NCBI GenBank assembly: GCA_018398585.1
Contig: JAGTTD010000007.1
Location: 8,583,320-8,647,319 of the forward strand
Length of the DNA stretch: 64,000 nucleotides
Direction: 5' to 3'
From: Simmondsia chinensis
Taxonomy: Eukaryota; Streptophyta; Magnoliopsida; Caryophyllales; Simmondsiaceae
Every line of letters starts with the position of its first letter. Positions within the stretch are counted from its first letter, which is position 1. Of this stretch, positions 22,086-33,248 are shown one piece after another. The notes below the pieces were generated by a model. The model did not search any database and was not told the origin of the DNA. It was given only the letters and a program-made list of their open reading frames with translations. A program made the position numbers and the translations under genes.

Positions 22086-24442
22086 TGGGAACAAAAGTAC
22101 AAAACCTAATGAACTAAGAAGCAAAGGTATGATTATTCATGTTTTGTACAAGAACATGCCACAACACACATACATGCATTTCAAAACTTTATAAAATGCT
22201 AAAATTAGGTGCTTATCTCCAGGTAAAATACTTGGAGAACTATACAGACAAGCCATTAATTTTCAACATTTAAGCACCACAATGTCACCCACCTAAGTCA
22301 GACCCAATTGTGGACCTAATAACAAGTGTAATATGGGAAGAGAAATGCCAGAACAAATGCACAACTCAAAAGGTATTAAAACTTAATTAAATTAAGCAAA
22401 AAAACTACAACTTCATTCCCACTAACATATTCTATTCATTGTGGGACAGTGGAGAATAGTTGTTGAACAACAGTTGCAGTTGCAAAAGAATCTACAAGGG
22501 ACAAATCATGACAATTTCATCAATCATGCATTTCTTACATATTTTTAGCTATTTGCACTAGACTCTTTCAATAGACATATAGACAGTCCGTACATATATG
22601 AGATGAGGAAGAAGAAAGATAATTGAGATGAGAAGAGAAGATATTTTCTATTTCTTGAATGAATCTTACAAGCATAGACCCAAGCTACTTATATTCTTTG
22701 TATACAAAAGGCGGCAAAACAACTCAAATTATCTAGCTCACAAACTAACAACAACAGATATTCCCACCAAAAGCAATACCCGGCTAAAACAAAAGAATTG
22801 AACTAGTACTAATGTAGAAACTACTTAACTGATGAATACAATTCACAACACATCGCACTGAGATTTACTAGTACTTATATCTACACTACTTGTTAACTAA
22901 AAGTTCTTTAGTTCCTCAAAAGCTTTCCATCCACCAATGTAAAAATTTCATTGAAAAAATAAATAAAAAATAAAACACTGTAACTACCATATCTACACAT
23001 GTTTATCCTCAAAATAAAAATAAAATATTGTAACTACCCATATTTATCCTTAAAATAAAATAAAATATTGCAACTACCCATATCTACCCATGTTTATCCT
23101 CAAATAAAACTACCCTAACCCCTCCACCCCCTCCCACCATAAAAGTTAAACAAACCAAACAAATATTCTATGAAAAACAAATGAAAATTCTTGCCAAACT
23201 CATTCTCATAATATTATCAAACAAATTTTCATTGTTCGTCACAACACATTGTTCGGGTTCAAGATCTTCTACGTATTAAATGGTTCAAATCTATTATTTC
23301 TTGATGTAAGGTGAGAAATCTTTCTATAATATAATAGCAAAGTATCCCCTCCCCCAAAATCCACCAATGTTCAAAATTTGTTGTCTCGTGAAGCAATTCT
23401 TCCACTTCCCCACCTACTTAATTCACCCCAATTGAAGAAGCAACAAAAGAAAAAAAAAAAAGTTAAACAATGACTTCATTATAGGTAATGAATAGCCAAA
23501 AATTACAAGGAACTTTCATAATTGAAAAACAATTAAACATGGGTGATAATAATACAATAAATACAACAAAAAATAAAAGAAATGAAAAACTACATCAGTC
23601 ACACCCATAATATTATCCACCATAAAACCTAGAACTAGAAAAATAAATAGAAACAAAATAGAAGTGGACGGTCAAGACTGATAGCCCATTTATCATTGAT
23701 CTATTTCAAGAAGGTAAGAATATCTACCTCTTGATTACTTTAGGCCCACAACATTCTTTTTCCAATTTAAAGGTGTCAGTTCAGTTGATGAAGTAAAGAT
23801 ATAATGAGACTCTAATAAAAGTATAATATGCCATTTCTGGTAACACATGGAATTGTACAATAGATAGTCGAAATGGAAAAGTTTGGAGAGTAAAGGAAGA
23901 AGATAATGCAAAAGAGGGAAAAAGAGAAGGCAGAGAGAGATATTAAAAAAGAAGAAAAAAGGAAAATAGAAAGAAAAGTTCTTAAAAAAACAAAAGGAGA
24001 AAAGAGATATATTTCAAATATACCAATTTGGCTCATATAATTGCATTTGAAATTAAGGGTTAACATTAACGCTGTTAGTGTACGCTAATATTGACAAGTA
24101 TCCCTCCCTTCAAATCACCTCATCTTATTTCATGTACTTTTACACATCCGCCTCTTATATATACAACACAAAATGTAATTGATCACTTTATTTGTCCTAC
24201 AGTCTATCTTATTAGAAAGAGGCACAAAACAACTTTGTATCCATAATTTTCTTAATTCAAGTTTAATATCATTAGTTATTCGTTAGTACTGCAACTACAT
24301 TTTAAAAAGCCAACATGTTTTTTCTTTAATTTAAATATTAATTTATGAAGTCAAATAAAATAGTTCAAGTTCAACTCTCATAATAATAATGACTAAAATT
24401 TTAACTTTTTTTAATATTATTAGTACAATACTAGCATAACAA
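22086..24442. other. AT-rich DNA with minor repeats, no gene recognised
   Basis: About 22560-22740 resembles LTR-type sequence on the minus strand (a CTTCTCATCTC-rich stretch and a TTCAAGAAATAGAAA-like block), possibly a decayed solo LTR, but I could not find ends. A short tandem repeat lies at 22980-23115. No coding motif was seen. Confidence 0.45.
22980..23115. repeat. Short tandem repeat, three diverged units of about 45 bp
   Basis: The block taactacc(c)atat...tttatcct(c/t)aaa recurs near 22981, 23031 and 23071, separated by AATAAAATATTG-like joins. Confidence 0.6.
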
Positions 24443-24462
24443 TATAACAAAATACACTAAAA

Positions 24463-24697
24463 GAAACATACCAAGTGCTTCAAGGGCTCCCGCCTACGCA
24501 GGGTCTGGGGGGATGGATGTACGCAGCCTTTCCCCTCTGGGGTGTTAACCTGAAGAGAGGCTGTTTCCCAGTGCTCCCAACCTGATGGTGAGGACTTCCC
24601 AGGAGGTCACCTATACTGGTACTACTCTTGCCCAAAGCATGCTTAACTTCGGAGTTCTAATGGGATCCGGTAACGGCGTGTTGGTGCCCTCTTTGGT
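24463..24697 (-). mobile_element. SINE with 5S rRNA-derived head and RTE-LINE tail, copy 1
   Basis: Minus strand, 235 bp. The head (24697 to about 24585) is nearly a whole 5S rRNA gene. It has CCGGATCCCATTAGAACTCC, then the A-box region GAAGTTAAGC, then the C-box region GGTGACCTCCTGGGAAGTCC, so the internal Pol III promoter is largely kept. The tail holds AAACAGCCTCTC, GCTGCGTACATCC and GGGAGCCCTTGAAGCACT, the same blocks as the 3' ends of the RTE LINEs at 60060-60180 and 63270-63390. Flanking 20-bp TSDs (24443-24462 and 24698-24717) differ at one base, so it moved by target-primed reverse transcription. Confidence 0.85.
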
Positions 24698-24717
24698 TAT
24701 AACAAAATGCACTAAAA

Positions 24718-25080
24718 CACTAGTAAATGGCTATTGTTGCGTCTGTGATGTGTCTTATGTATAGAAAAATTATTACATTAATTAAAAAAATTAAAGAACT
24801 AAAATAGAATAAAACAACTGAAAAAATTGATACAACAATACGAAACAAATAAGATTATATATATTTTTACTGGTCGCATTATCAATATATATTTAGATAC
24901 TTCTAGGAACCACATATTTTCAAATGTAGGAATAATAAGTCAAAAGATTTAGAAATAATAATTTGAAAACTTATGTATGGTAGGCAACCAAAAATTTAAT
25001 TTAGGACATATGTTTATATGTTGTATATGTGCAAAAATTTTGTCTGGAAAATAGGCCTAAATATTTATAGTTGTCGCTTC
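24718..25080. other. AT-rich spacer, nothing recognised
   Basis: No gene, RNA or terminal repeat seen between the SINE and the MITE. Confidence 0.6.
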
Positions 25081-25083
25081 TAA

Positions 25084-26119
25084 GGCTCTGTTTGTTTCAG
25101 TGGAAGTGGTTTTCCCCTTTTCCTTTGTTTGGCGCGTCATTAGCTTACGGAAAAAACCTTTTCCGTCAAATGAGGGAAAATGACATTCCTTTCAAAACGG
25201 GGGAAGTCATGATTCTAAGTGGCTCGAAAAACTTCGCGATTATTATCATGCAAATCGAGATCGAATCAAAATCAACCAGACTGTATTGTAGGCATTTAAC
25301 ATCACAACATTGGACAAAAATTATACTAAATAATTAAAAGCAGCTTGAATATTACTTTGTTATTGTTGCAACAAAACAACTTTAATCAAGTTGAATTGTT
25401 ATATAATATTATAGAAGAAAATTATCTAGGTAATATTTTAGCATTTATTACATAGGTACTATGATATTTTAATAATATATAATGATGTACCCTAAAGTTT
25501 AATTTTTTTTTTCATAAATCAGGTATCTCTTGCCAAAATAGCAATCTATGTGTATCATATATCATAATAGAATAATTTCTTTTGTCCAAAAATGCTAACA
25601 TGGCACATTTTTTGATTATATATAAGTAATTTTTGTTAGGATGTGAACAACTTTTTGATAATATAATATTTGCACCATCAGTTTTTTGGCAAAAATTAGC
25701 TGAATTTTAATAAAAATTTACTAGATTTTAATACAGTATATACACAAGTGATAAAATTTCTTATTTCATGACACCTTATTGTATATATTAAAATAATAGA
25801 GTATTTAGATGATAAATGCTCAAATTTTAGAATACCTAAGAAATAATTTTTCTTATTTATACAGCTTTGATAGTTAGCTTTTTATTTTTTTTAGTCCATA
25901 TATGTTGTATTATTACTTACGTTGTCCTATAAAACGATATAAAATAATTGGTGAAAAATATTTTTTTAAAACATACAAGAAGACACCACAATAGGGAATT
26001 GAGTTTTCCTTTGAAACAAACAACGGAAAATCCACTCGGAATTTATATTTTCTTGAAAAACCTTCTCCCAAAAAAAATTAATTTTCAGATTCTACTTTTC
26101 CATCAAAACAAACGGAGCC
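25084..26119. mobile_element. PIF/Harbinger-like non-autonomous DNA transposon (Tourist-type MITE)
   Basis: The ends are GGCTCTGTTTGTTT on the left and AAACAAACGGAGCC on the right, terminal inverted repeats with one mismatch. Both are flanked by TAA (25081-25083 and 26120-26122), the usual PIF/Harbinger TSD. Inner parts also pair, with TTTCCGT and ACGGAAAA near each end. The interior is AT-rich without transposase; an open frame at 25071-25337 spans the left end and is not a gene. At 1036 bp it is long for a Tourist MITE. Confidence 0.75.
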
Positions 26120-26780
26120 TAAATTAAATATATATAAACTAAAAATGCTACATCTCATTGTCATATATATAAAATAATCCTTAATTGAGCCTTCTCTTAT
26201 ATGTCAGTAATTGTGTTTTTTTTTATATTCACAATACCGTTTCTGTGTATTGACAAATGGGAAAAAACATTTAAGTTACGAATTGGATCAAGCTCCTACA
26301 AGTTCTCCCTCACAATGATGCATCTAAAATATGACAGAACTACAAGCTAAAAATTGTACATGCAACAACATGGAGTAGATCCCGGAGGAACAGTGTCTTG
26401 ACATTCCTTTTCAAAAGGAAGAATAATGTCCTTTTCAACTGTCCTAGCATATCTAAGTATTGATAATGCCTACATGAGTAAGTATTACTTGTACAACAAA
26501 CACATTGTGTAAAAGTTTCATTACAATAATAAGAAAAACACCCCACAAACTGCAGATGTCGTGAGAATGGTGATCACTGTACCCCCTTTATCAACAACAA
26601 CAAACACAAGAAGCAACGTCTGAGAAGTCCTACTATGTAACATAAGGTAAATAATAAGTATGTTACTGTATCCAAACTTAGAAGCATATCAAATGAGGAC
26701 GGTAGTACTACCATGTTGCATGATTAAATATAAGTTTGGTACACTTCGTCTATCATTATGGGGACAATTTGCTACAAATA
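26120..26780. other. AT-rich DNA upstream of the second RPA-like remnant
   Basis: No clear coding motif. Parts may be further eroded RPA-like sequence, as a CACTGTACCCCCTTTA-like block and CAA-rich stretches occur, but I cannot support it. Confidence 0.4.
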
Positions 26781-27340
26781 AATGAAATTACCTTTTTACA
26801 CACTTAGGAAGAGACAATATCCTACTAGCATCACAAGTAACAGTTAAGAAGTACAACGGTATGATTTCATGTAATATTTCATTAATTACACGGTTTCTAT
26901 GGTACCTTAAACTCACATATGAATTACACTATCAGACAAGCGCATCAACAACAACAACTGCAAGATCGTGACTTCTTTACAACAAAGCACTTGTAAATTA
27001 TGTAACAAAATATCACAGGTTAAACATCTCAAATTATGTGTAAGGATTATAAGTGTGGGTATGAGAGACGGTGCAACTTATGAAGCGTGCCAAAAATGTA
27101 AAAAAAAAGATCACCCAGGTGATGGGTAGTTACCATTGCAATAAATGCCTCGACAACAATGCTATTATGGAACAAAGGTAGTAAAATAAATAAACAACAA
27201 TACCACAAACTATAATATTACTAACTATCACATTTTCAAAAACAGGTTGCGTATCAGGATCGTAGATCGAGATCACCAAAAGTCGGAAATGAGAATGAGT
27301 ATTTTCGAAAAACAGGCAGAACACTATTTTTGTATCGAAT
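26780..27340 (+). pseudogene. RPA1-like remnant (OB fold and zinc ribbon)
   Basis: A block at about 26792-26860 reads HLGRDNILLASQVTVKKYNG, like the OB-fold strand of RPA1-type proteins. At about 27040-27180 follows VGMRDGATYEACQKCKKK, then after a frameshift YHCNKCLDNNAIMEQR, a C-x2-C ... C-x2-C zinc ribbon. A GT...AG interval at about 27178-27244 looks like an intron, after which RIRIVDRDHQ continues as expected. Stops and frameshifts mark it as dead. The homologous remnant at 51740-52850 shares the same order and intron position, so both come from one family. Helitron-borne RPA is the likeliest source. Confidence 0.6.
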
Positions 27341-27883
27341 ATTATGAAATATTATATTCAATCTGTTCATATCTTATATTATTAGGGATTCCAAAATATG
27401 TATAGTGATATTAATTTGCCATTTTTAAGAGTATAGGGTTTTAAAGTTTTTTTTTTTTTATCTTAACCATGGAATGAAGTTTTTCTTTTATTTTGCATTC
27501 AATTATTTTCAAATAAAAGATCCATAAGTCTCCAAAAATGATAACGTACTAAAATTTAAAATACTTATTAGTAGTTTTAATATTGTGTTATTTATTTTTT
27601 ACCTTTAAATTTTTAAGATTTTATTCTATCTATTTTATATACTAAGTTACAGTTCTTTCCCCCTCAAAATCCTCAAATCCCATCACCCTACAATGTAAAA
27701 TGAACTACCTAGAATAATATTTATAAAATTATAATAAAAAAATATGAAAAATAATTGCTAACCCCACTACCCCATAAAGTGGGTTGTGTCGCTAAACCGC
27801 GTATGACAGTTTTTAATTTGTTCAAAAAAAATATGATAGCTTTTAAACTACACGTATAAATCATAATTGAGGAAATTGCGTAC
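27341..27883. other. AT-rich spacer, nothing recognised
   Basis: No gene or terminal repeat seen. Confidence 0.6.
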
Positions 27884-28016
27884 TATTAGGGATAATATCA
27901 GGATTGATATTATGCTGATTATATACTGAGAATATTCTATAATTATTCCTATTCTTTCTATTATAAATATATTTCAGCAAGCCTATTAGATATGCTCACT
28001 AACTCTTATTCTCACA
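27884..28016 (+). repeat. 5' LTR of the copia element
   Basis: 133 bp, matching 33114-33248. It contains a TATAAATA signal at 27962-27969. It ends CTCACA directly before the primer binding site. Confidence 0.9.
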
Positions 28017-28028
28017 TGGTATCAGAGC
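28017..28028 (+). other. Primer binding site, initiator tRNA-Met
   Basis: TGGTATCAGAGC directly after the LTR, the classic plant copia primer site complementary to the 3' end of initiator tRNA-Met. Confidence 0.95.
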
Positions 28029-28336
28029 ATACCAAACCCTAAACATTAATCCCTTCTCCTCAAAAAAATAAAAAAAAAAGAAAAGAAAAAGGGCTGGCTG
28101 AACCCTAACCCTAAACCCAACCCCCACACAGCCGCCGCCACCACCGGCGACCCCCCCGCCAGCGATTCACCACCTGGTCTCGCTGGTGACTCTGCCACTG
28201 CTCCAACACCAGGCTCGCTGTCGCCAATTGCTGCTTCGCCGCCCTTGACTCGTGGGCCAGATCTCTAGTCCCCACCGCCCCACCGGCGTCACCATCACAC
28301 ATTCTCTATCCCCAGGTCTGACAGCTGCAGACCCCC

Positions 28337-29740
28337 ATGGCCGCTGCCTCCTCCTCCCTCTCACTCTCCAATGTAGACACATACCCTCCCCTCTCATCGG
28401 CCATCGGTCCTCTCCACCGGCCCCGGCACCCCTCGCCGCCTCCTACCATCGCCGTGACCTCCTCTCCACCACTGGCTGCCGCCGCCGTGCTGTCGTCCGC
28501 CCCTCCCGCCCCTGGTGGCTTCTCCCTGCCGTCATTCCCCTCATCTTCCATTGATCTGGTCACGTCCTCTGCATCTCACGATCTCTACTCCTCTGGGTGT
28601 AATCTTGGACTCCCTCTTTCGTCTCTTAATTTCTCCAGTTATTCATCCCCTCTCATGGCTGGGGCGTCGCCTCTCGTGACCCTCCCTCCCCATGTGAGCC
28701 CTCTTCCCCCTTCCTTTATTACTAATCTCGCTGCAACTAAACTAGAAACACCAACTTATTATAACAATTGGCGAGAACAAGTATCCATGGTTCTTGGTGC
28801 CCATCAACTCATGGGTTTTGTCGATGGCTCAAATCCTTGTCCTCTTGATCAACTCCCCACACCCACGGGTCAATACGTCTCGAACCCCGATGCTATAACC
28901 TGCTCTTGCATAGATCAAAGTATTTCGGATTATTTGTCTGCTTCCCTGGCACGACCGGTTCTTAATGATGTCATACATCACCCCACCCACATCTCGTGAA
29001 ATGTAGAACGCTCTAGCTAAACGCTTTCCTGATCACTCTCTTGCTAAGGAATTTGACTTACGTTTCCAACTAGTCACCTTACGCAAAGACAATAAAACCA
29101 TGACAGCTTATCTCACTGAACTTAAAACCATAGCTGATGACCTAGCCGCCATAGATTCACCAGTCTCAAACCGAGAGCTTCTCCACCATGCCCTATTCGG
29201 CCTTCCACCTGAATATGCCGCATTTAACACGTTCACCCACTAATCGTCTCTTGATCTTTCCATTGAACAACTCAAGACTACCCCATTAGATGAAGAAGTT
29301 GCACTCTCTTGCATCCACGCTCGCTCTTCTACAGATCATAGTCATGCCCTAGCTGCTACTAGTGAACAGTCGGATTCCTTGGGTTCTGGTTAGGGTCGCG
29401 GAGGGCGTGGTCGCAAGAATTGTGGACGTAACAACGGCCATTGCAATGGGAATTCTGGGAACCGTGGACATCATGGTCAACTGTCTCACCAGTCTCCGGG
29501 TACAGGTATGGCTCCCATTGGTGCTTTTCCTCCGTATCCACAGAACTGGGGTCGCTCCGCAGGTACACATACTCGTTCTCCTCACGATGGTATACGCGGT
29601 GCTACTCCTTTAGTTTGTCAGATTTGTCATCAAGTGGGTCATGCTGCTCCTCTCTGCCCTCACCATTACGTCAACTCGGACCTCTCCCAATCCCTCTCGG
29701 CCATGTCTGTTACTGACCATGCTGATCCTACATGGTACCC
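28337..29740 (+). pseudogene. Copia gag remnant with CCHC zinc knuckle
   Basis: The ATG at 28337 opens a 220-residue frame ending at 28999. Its first 120 residues are rich in Ser, Pro and Ala. Then come YYNNWREQVSMVLGAH and LMGFVDG, the usual start of the copia gag core. After a stop and frame changes the gag continues at about 29000-29390 with LVTLRKDNKTMTAYL and LPPEYAAF. A Gly/Arg/Asn-rich stretch (29380-29500) leads to the zinc knuckle CQICHQVGHAAPLC at 29616-29657. At least two stops and one frame change separate the parts, so no complete gag can be made. Confidence 0.85.
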
Positions 29741-30428
29741 TGACTCCGGGGTGCCTAACCACATGACTTCCAGCTCGGGTATTTTAAATAAACACACTAT
29801 TTATCATGGTTGAAAATCGATACAAGTTGGTAATGGGTCTCTACTACCGGTCACTCATGTTGGGTCTTCAAAAATTCGTACTAAAACGCGTGACCTTTTG
29901 CTTCCTAATTTAATGTTAGTCCCTGGTCTCACATACAATCTATTGACTGTTAAACAGTTGTGTCGGGATAATAACTGTGTTGTTGAGTTTGACTCTTCTT
30001 CCTTTTGTGTCAAGGACAAGGCTACGGGGACGCCACTCCACAAGATACGCAGTGAAGGCCCCTTATATGGGTTCTCTCCGCATCCCGCTAGACTCGTTGC
30101 ACGAACAATCACGGCTGAACTATGGCATAGGCGCTTAGGTCATTTAGGGAACTCTGTTTTGGATACGTTACGTACTTGCTCTTCGATTCCTTCTATTTCT
30201 CGTATTAGCTCAATAATGCATTGTTCTGCATGCTGCTTAGGAAAGTCGTGCCGTTTACCGTTTTCACGTGTGACGCATGATACTACTTTACCTTTGCAAT
30301 TAATTCATTCGAATGTTTGGCAGTTGCCTGTTGTCTCTGATTCTGCTTTTCACTACTATGTTCTCTTTGTTGATGATTTCACTAGATTTACGTGGCTCTA
30401 TCCGATGCAAAGGAAGGACGATAACAAC

Positions 30429-30520
30429 TAGTATCTCAAAGAGACTCCTGTCTAAAGAGGGTATGATGTATACAGTCTTACCATTACATGACGTTATCCT
30501 GTACAAAAACTGTTTTCGAA
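30429..30520 (-). mobile_element. Fragment of an RTE/SINE 3' tail inserted in the integrase region
   Basis: The plus strand reads GAGGGTATGATGTATACAGT then CTTACC, then AACTGTTTTCGAAG. This lines up with the reverse complement of the RTE tail at 63270-63350 (GTAAGGCTGCGTACATCATA, then CAGCCACT). Copia integrase similarity stops at about 30428 and resumes at about 30525 (GTTGAAAATCAGTTC). No clear TSD was seen, so the edges are approximate. Confidence 0.55.
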
Positions 30521-31259
30521 GGGCAACAACATCAGTTGAAAATCAGTTCAACCTTAAAATAAAATATTTTCAAAGTGATGGGGGTCGTAAATATGACAAC
30601 AAGCCCATGGCCACTCTTTATCGTACTCATGGTATTCACTCCTCCTCTCCTGTCCTGATACCCCACAGCAAAATGGGGTGGCGGAACGAAAGCATCAACA
30701 TTTAAGTGAAATGGTACGGACCCTACTTTTTCAGGCGCGCCTTCCTCCAAAATTTTGGGCTGATATTGCTTGCACTGCTTGTTATAATATAAATCGACTG
30801 CCCACACGCAATTTACAAAACCTCTCACCCCTTGAAAAATTGTTTAAAAGGGTGCCAGACCATAATTTTTTCCGGGTCTTTTAGTGTGCTTGTTATCCAA
30901 ACATCACATCCTGTACCCCTCATAAATTGGCCCCACGATCCATACCATGTGTCTTCATTGGATATGCAGGCCGTTACAAGGGATATCGTTGCTTGGACCC
31001 TACCACTGGTCGTGTCTATACTAGTCGTCAAGTGCACTTTGTTGAACATTTATTTCCCTATCCTGACATTGTTTCTAGTATGCACGCGCCGCAAAGCCCA
31101 ACCATAGTTGATGTTCCTCTGCCGAGTCCTCTCCTTGTCCATGCTCACCACATGGCCATGCCTAGTGTAGTTGCACCAAACTCGGGTGTGCTGGTCCCGA
31201 GCTTACTCCCGTCACCTCCACCATCGATGGCCCTAGCTCCTCCCTCCCCCACTGTCCCA

Positions 31260-31293
<34 letters not shown>
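31260..31293. repeat. Poly-C tract
   Basis: Thirty-four consecutive C in the copia linker between integrase and reverse transcriptase. It reads as Pro in one frame and shifts the frame if its length changes. Confidence 0.95.
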
Positions 31294-31296
<3 letters not shown>

Positions 31297-31496
31297 TACC
31301 GTGGTTCCCACGGTTGAGATGGGTGATGTTCCCAGTTCTGGCATTCCTCCCTCGGTACCGCCCATCGACCCTTTGGGGTCCTCATTAGATGGTACGCCAA
31401 CGTCTTCCCGTCCCACCGACCCTATGGGTCCTCTTTGGGTGGTCTGCCAGATTCTTCTCCCCCACCCACTAGTGCCCTGAACACCTCGAATGTTCA

Positions 31497-32608
31497 TCCC
31501 ATGCGCACCTTAAAGATGAGATACGCAAATCCAAACACATACTATCCCTTAGCTCTGTGGTCGTAGATTAGGAATCTATATGCTTCTCCCAAGCTGTCAA
31601 GAACCCTCAGTGGCAAGAAGCCATGGCTGAGGAGTTCAATGCCCTTATTCAAAAACAGACACGGGACCTTGTCCCCGCATCCCCCACCCAAAATGTGGTC
31701 AGTAGTACTTGGAAGTACAAAGTCAAGTATAAACCTGATGGCTCGGTTGATCGTTTTAAGGCACGTCTCGTCGCTTAAGGCTTTCACCAGCGTGAGGGTC
31801 TTGACTATTTTGAAACTTTTAGCCCGGTTATTAAACCCACTACCATCAGGTTCATACTTGCACTTGCTGTCACTAACAAGTGGTCCATTTGCCAACTGGA
31901 CGTTAAAAACGTATTCTTGCATGGGTTTCTAAACGAAGAGATATACATGCGTCAGCCTCCTGGTTTTGTCCACCCAAAATTTCCTACACATGTATGCCGC
32001 CTACGCAAGGCCTTGTATGGCCTCAAACAGGCACCTTGAGCTTGGTTTCATAAGTTTAGCACGTTCCTTTACAGTCTGGGCTTCTACTGTAGTAAGGCTG
32101 ATCCCTCCCTTTTCATACATCGCCCGCCCAAAAGCATCGTATGCATTTTGCTGTATGTCGATGACATCATCCTTACTAGCTCTGACTCCAACTTGCTCAG
32201 ACGCCTCACTGCCTCCCTCTCTACTCAGTTTGCTATGAAAGAACTTGGCCCACTTCACTATTTTCTTGGTATTGAGACCAAACCAACTAGACATGGCCTT
32301 TTACTCTCCCAACATAAGTACACCCTTGATCTTCTAAGCAACCATGACATGCTTGAGGCTAAACCTATACAAACTCCCTTACCAGCTCGGGCACAACCAT
32401 CTGTGGCTGATGGGTCTCGCCTACCTGACCCCACCGAGTTTCGTAGTGCGGTGGATGCGCTTGAGTACCTCACCATGACCCATCCGGATATTGCGTACGC
32501 GGTTAACCGTGTATCTCAGTTCATGCATACTCTCACTACCTCCCATTGGCAAATGGTTAAACGCATCCTACGATACCTAAACTTATGCCTGATCACGGCC
32601 TCACTATA
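31497..32608 (+). pseudogene. Copia reverse transcriptase remnant
   Basis: Recognisable blocks in order are WQEAMAEEFNAL (about 31610), DRFKARLVA then a stop at about 31780, [28 protein letters not shown] (about 31895), ALYGLKQAP followed by a stop (about 32015-32040), and the catalytic LLYVDDIILT (about 32149-32178). The YVDD box is intact. From 32148 the frame stays open to 32608 with GPLHYFLGIE and DIAYAVNRVSQFM. In-frame stops upstream make the whole enzyme inactive. Confidence 0.9.
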
Positions 32609-33106
32609 GCTCCAGGTTCCTGCACATTTGTCACCGCATATGCGGATGCTGACTAGGGTGGTTGTCCCAACACTCATCGCTCCACAATGGGGTTTGCCCT
32701 TTTCCTTGGTCCCAACCTTATTTTGTGGGGCGCAAAGAAGCAACCTACAGTCGCTAAGTCGTCCACTGAGTCTGAATATCGAGCCGTGGCCAAGGTTGTT
32801 GCTGAATGTGATTGGATCCCATATCTCATGCACGATTTAGGTCTCCGCCACTCTGGCCCGATAATTGTGTATTGTGATAATGTCTCTGCTATGTACCTGG
32901 CTGCCAATCCTATCTCCAATGATCGTAGCAAGCACGTGGATGTTGATTTTCACTACATTCGTGAGACGGTTGTTAAGGGTGATATTCAGGTTCGTTACAT
33001 GCCTACCACCAAACAGGTTGCTGACATATTCACCAAAGGGTTGGCTACTGATCGCTTCCACTACCATAAAGCCAATCTGCACATAGGTCCCCCTCGAACA
33101 GATTGA
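32609..33106 (+). pseudogene. Copia RNase H remnant
   Basis: The segment AYADAD then stop then GGCPNTHRST (about 32637-32680) opens the domain. It continues in an open frame from 32687 to 33106 with KSSTESEYRAVA, the CDN block YCDNVSAMYLA and KHVDVDFHYIRE, all typical of copia RNase H. It ends eight bases before the right LTR. Confidence 0.9.
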
Positions 33107-33113
33107 GGGGGCG
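33101..33113 (+). other. Polypurine tract of the copia element
   Basis: GATTGAGGGGGCG directly before the right LTR. Confidence 0.8.
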
Positions 33114-33248
33114 TATTAGGGATAATATTAGGATTGATATTATGCTAATTATATGCTGAGAATATTCTGTAATTATTCATATTCTTTCTATTATAAATAT
33201 ATGCCTCAGCAACTCTATTGGGTATGCTCACTAACTCTCATTCTCACA
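33114..33248 (+). repeat. 3' LTR of the copia element
   Basis: 135 bp, partner of 27884-28016. It ends CTCACA and runs into a short CA repeat. Confidence 0.9.

Larger units (their letters stand above)
29740..31490 (+). pseudogene. Copia protease and integrase remnant
   Basis: The protease active site reads WYPDSGVPNH (DSG at about 29742). The integrase follows: LWHRRLGH and CSACCLGK form the H-x4-H ... C-x2-C zinc domain (about 30120-30250). The first catalytic position reads HSNVW (30312), where the family has Asp, so Asp has become Asn. The second catalytic region FQSDGG lies at about 30570 and the third, NGVAERKHQHLSEMVRTLL, at about 30670-30725. The C-terminal part is at 30925-31080. Stops, frame changes and an inserted retroposon fragment (about 30429-30520) disrupt it. 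A C tract (31260-31292) lies downstream. Confidence 0.85.
27884..33248 (+). mobile_element. Ty1-copia retrotransposon with 133-bp LTRs
   Basis: Two short direct repeats (27884-28016 and 33114-33248) flank gag, protease, integrase, reverse transcriptase and RNase H in copia order. A tRNA-Met primer site follows the left LTR and a purine tract precedes the right LTR. The LTRs differ at roughly a dozen positions, so the insertion is not recent. LTRs start TATTAGGG instead of TG and end CA. Flanks are CGTAC on the left and CACAC on the right, so no clean TSD remains; a CA-repeat expansion on the right may hide it. Confidence 0.9.

Noticed and set aside
23812..24066. Minus-strand Phe/Leu/Ser-rich frame resembling a membrane protein
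   Set aside because: It comes from an A/G-rich tract on the plus strand and has no supporting motif.
24585..24697. Functional 5S rRNA gene
   Set aside because: The 5S-like block has several changes, continues directly into an RTE-type tail, lacks a T-run terminator at the right place and is bounded by TSDs. It is a retroposon head, not a gene of a 5S array.
28111..28563. GC-rich open frames on both strands in the copia leader and gag start
   Set aside because: They overlap the gag start; the Ser/Pro-rich composition creates open frames in several registers. Only the frame from 28337 continues into the gag core.
31162..31497. Minus-strand Gly-rich open frame
   Set aside because: It is antisense to the copia integrase-RT linker and arises from the poly-C tract.
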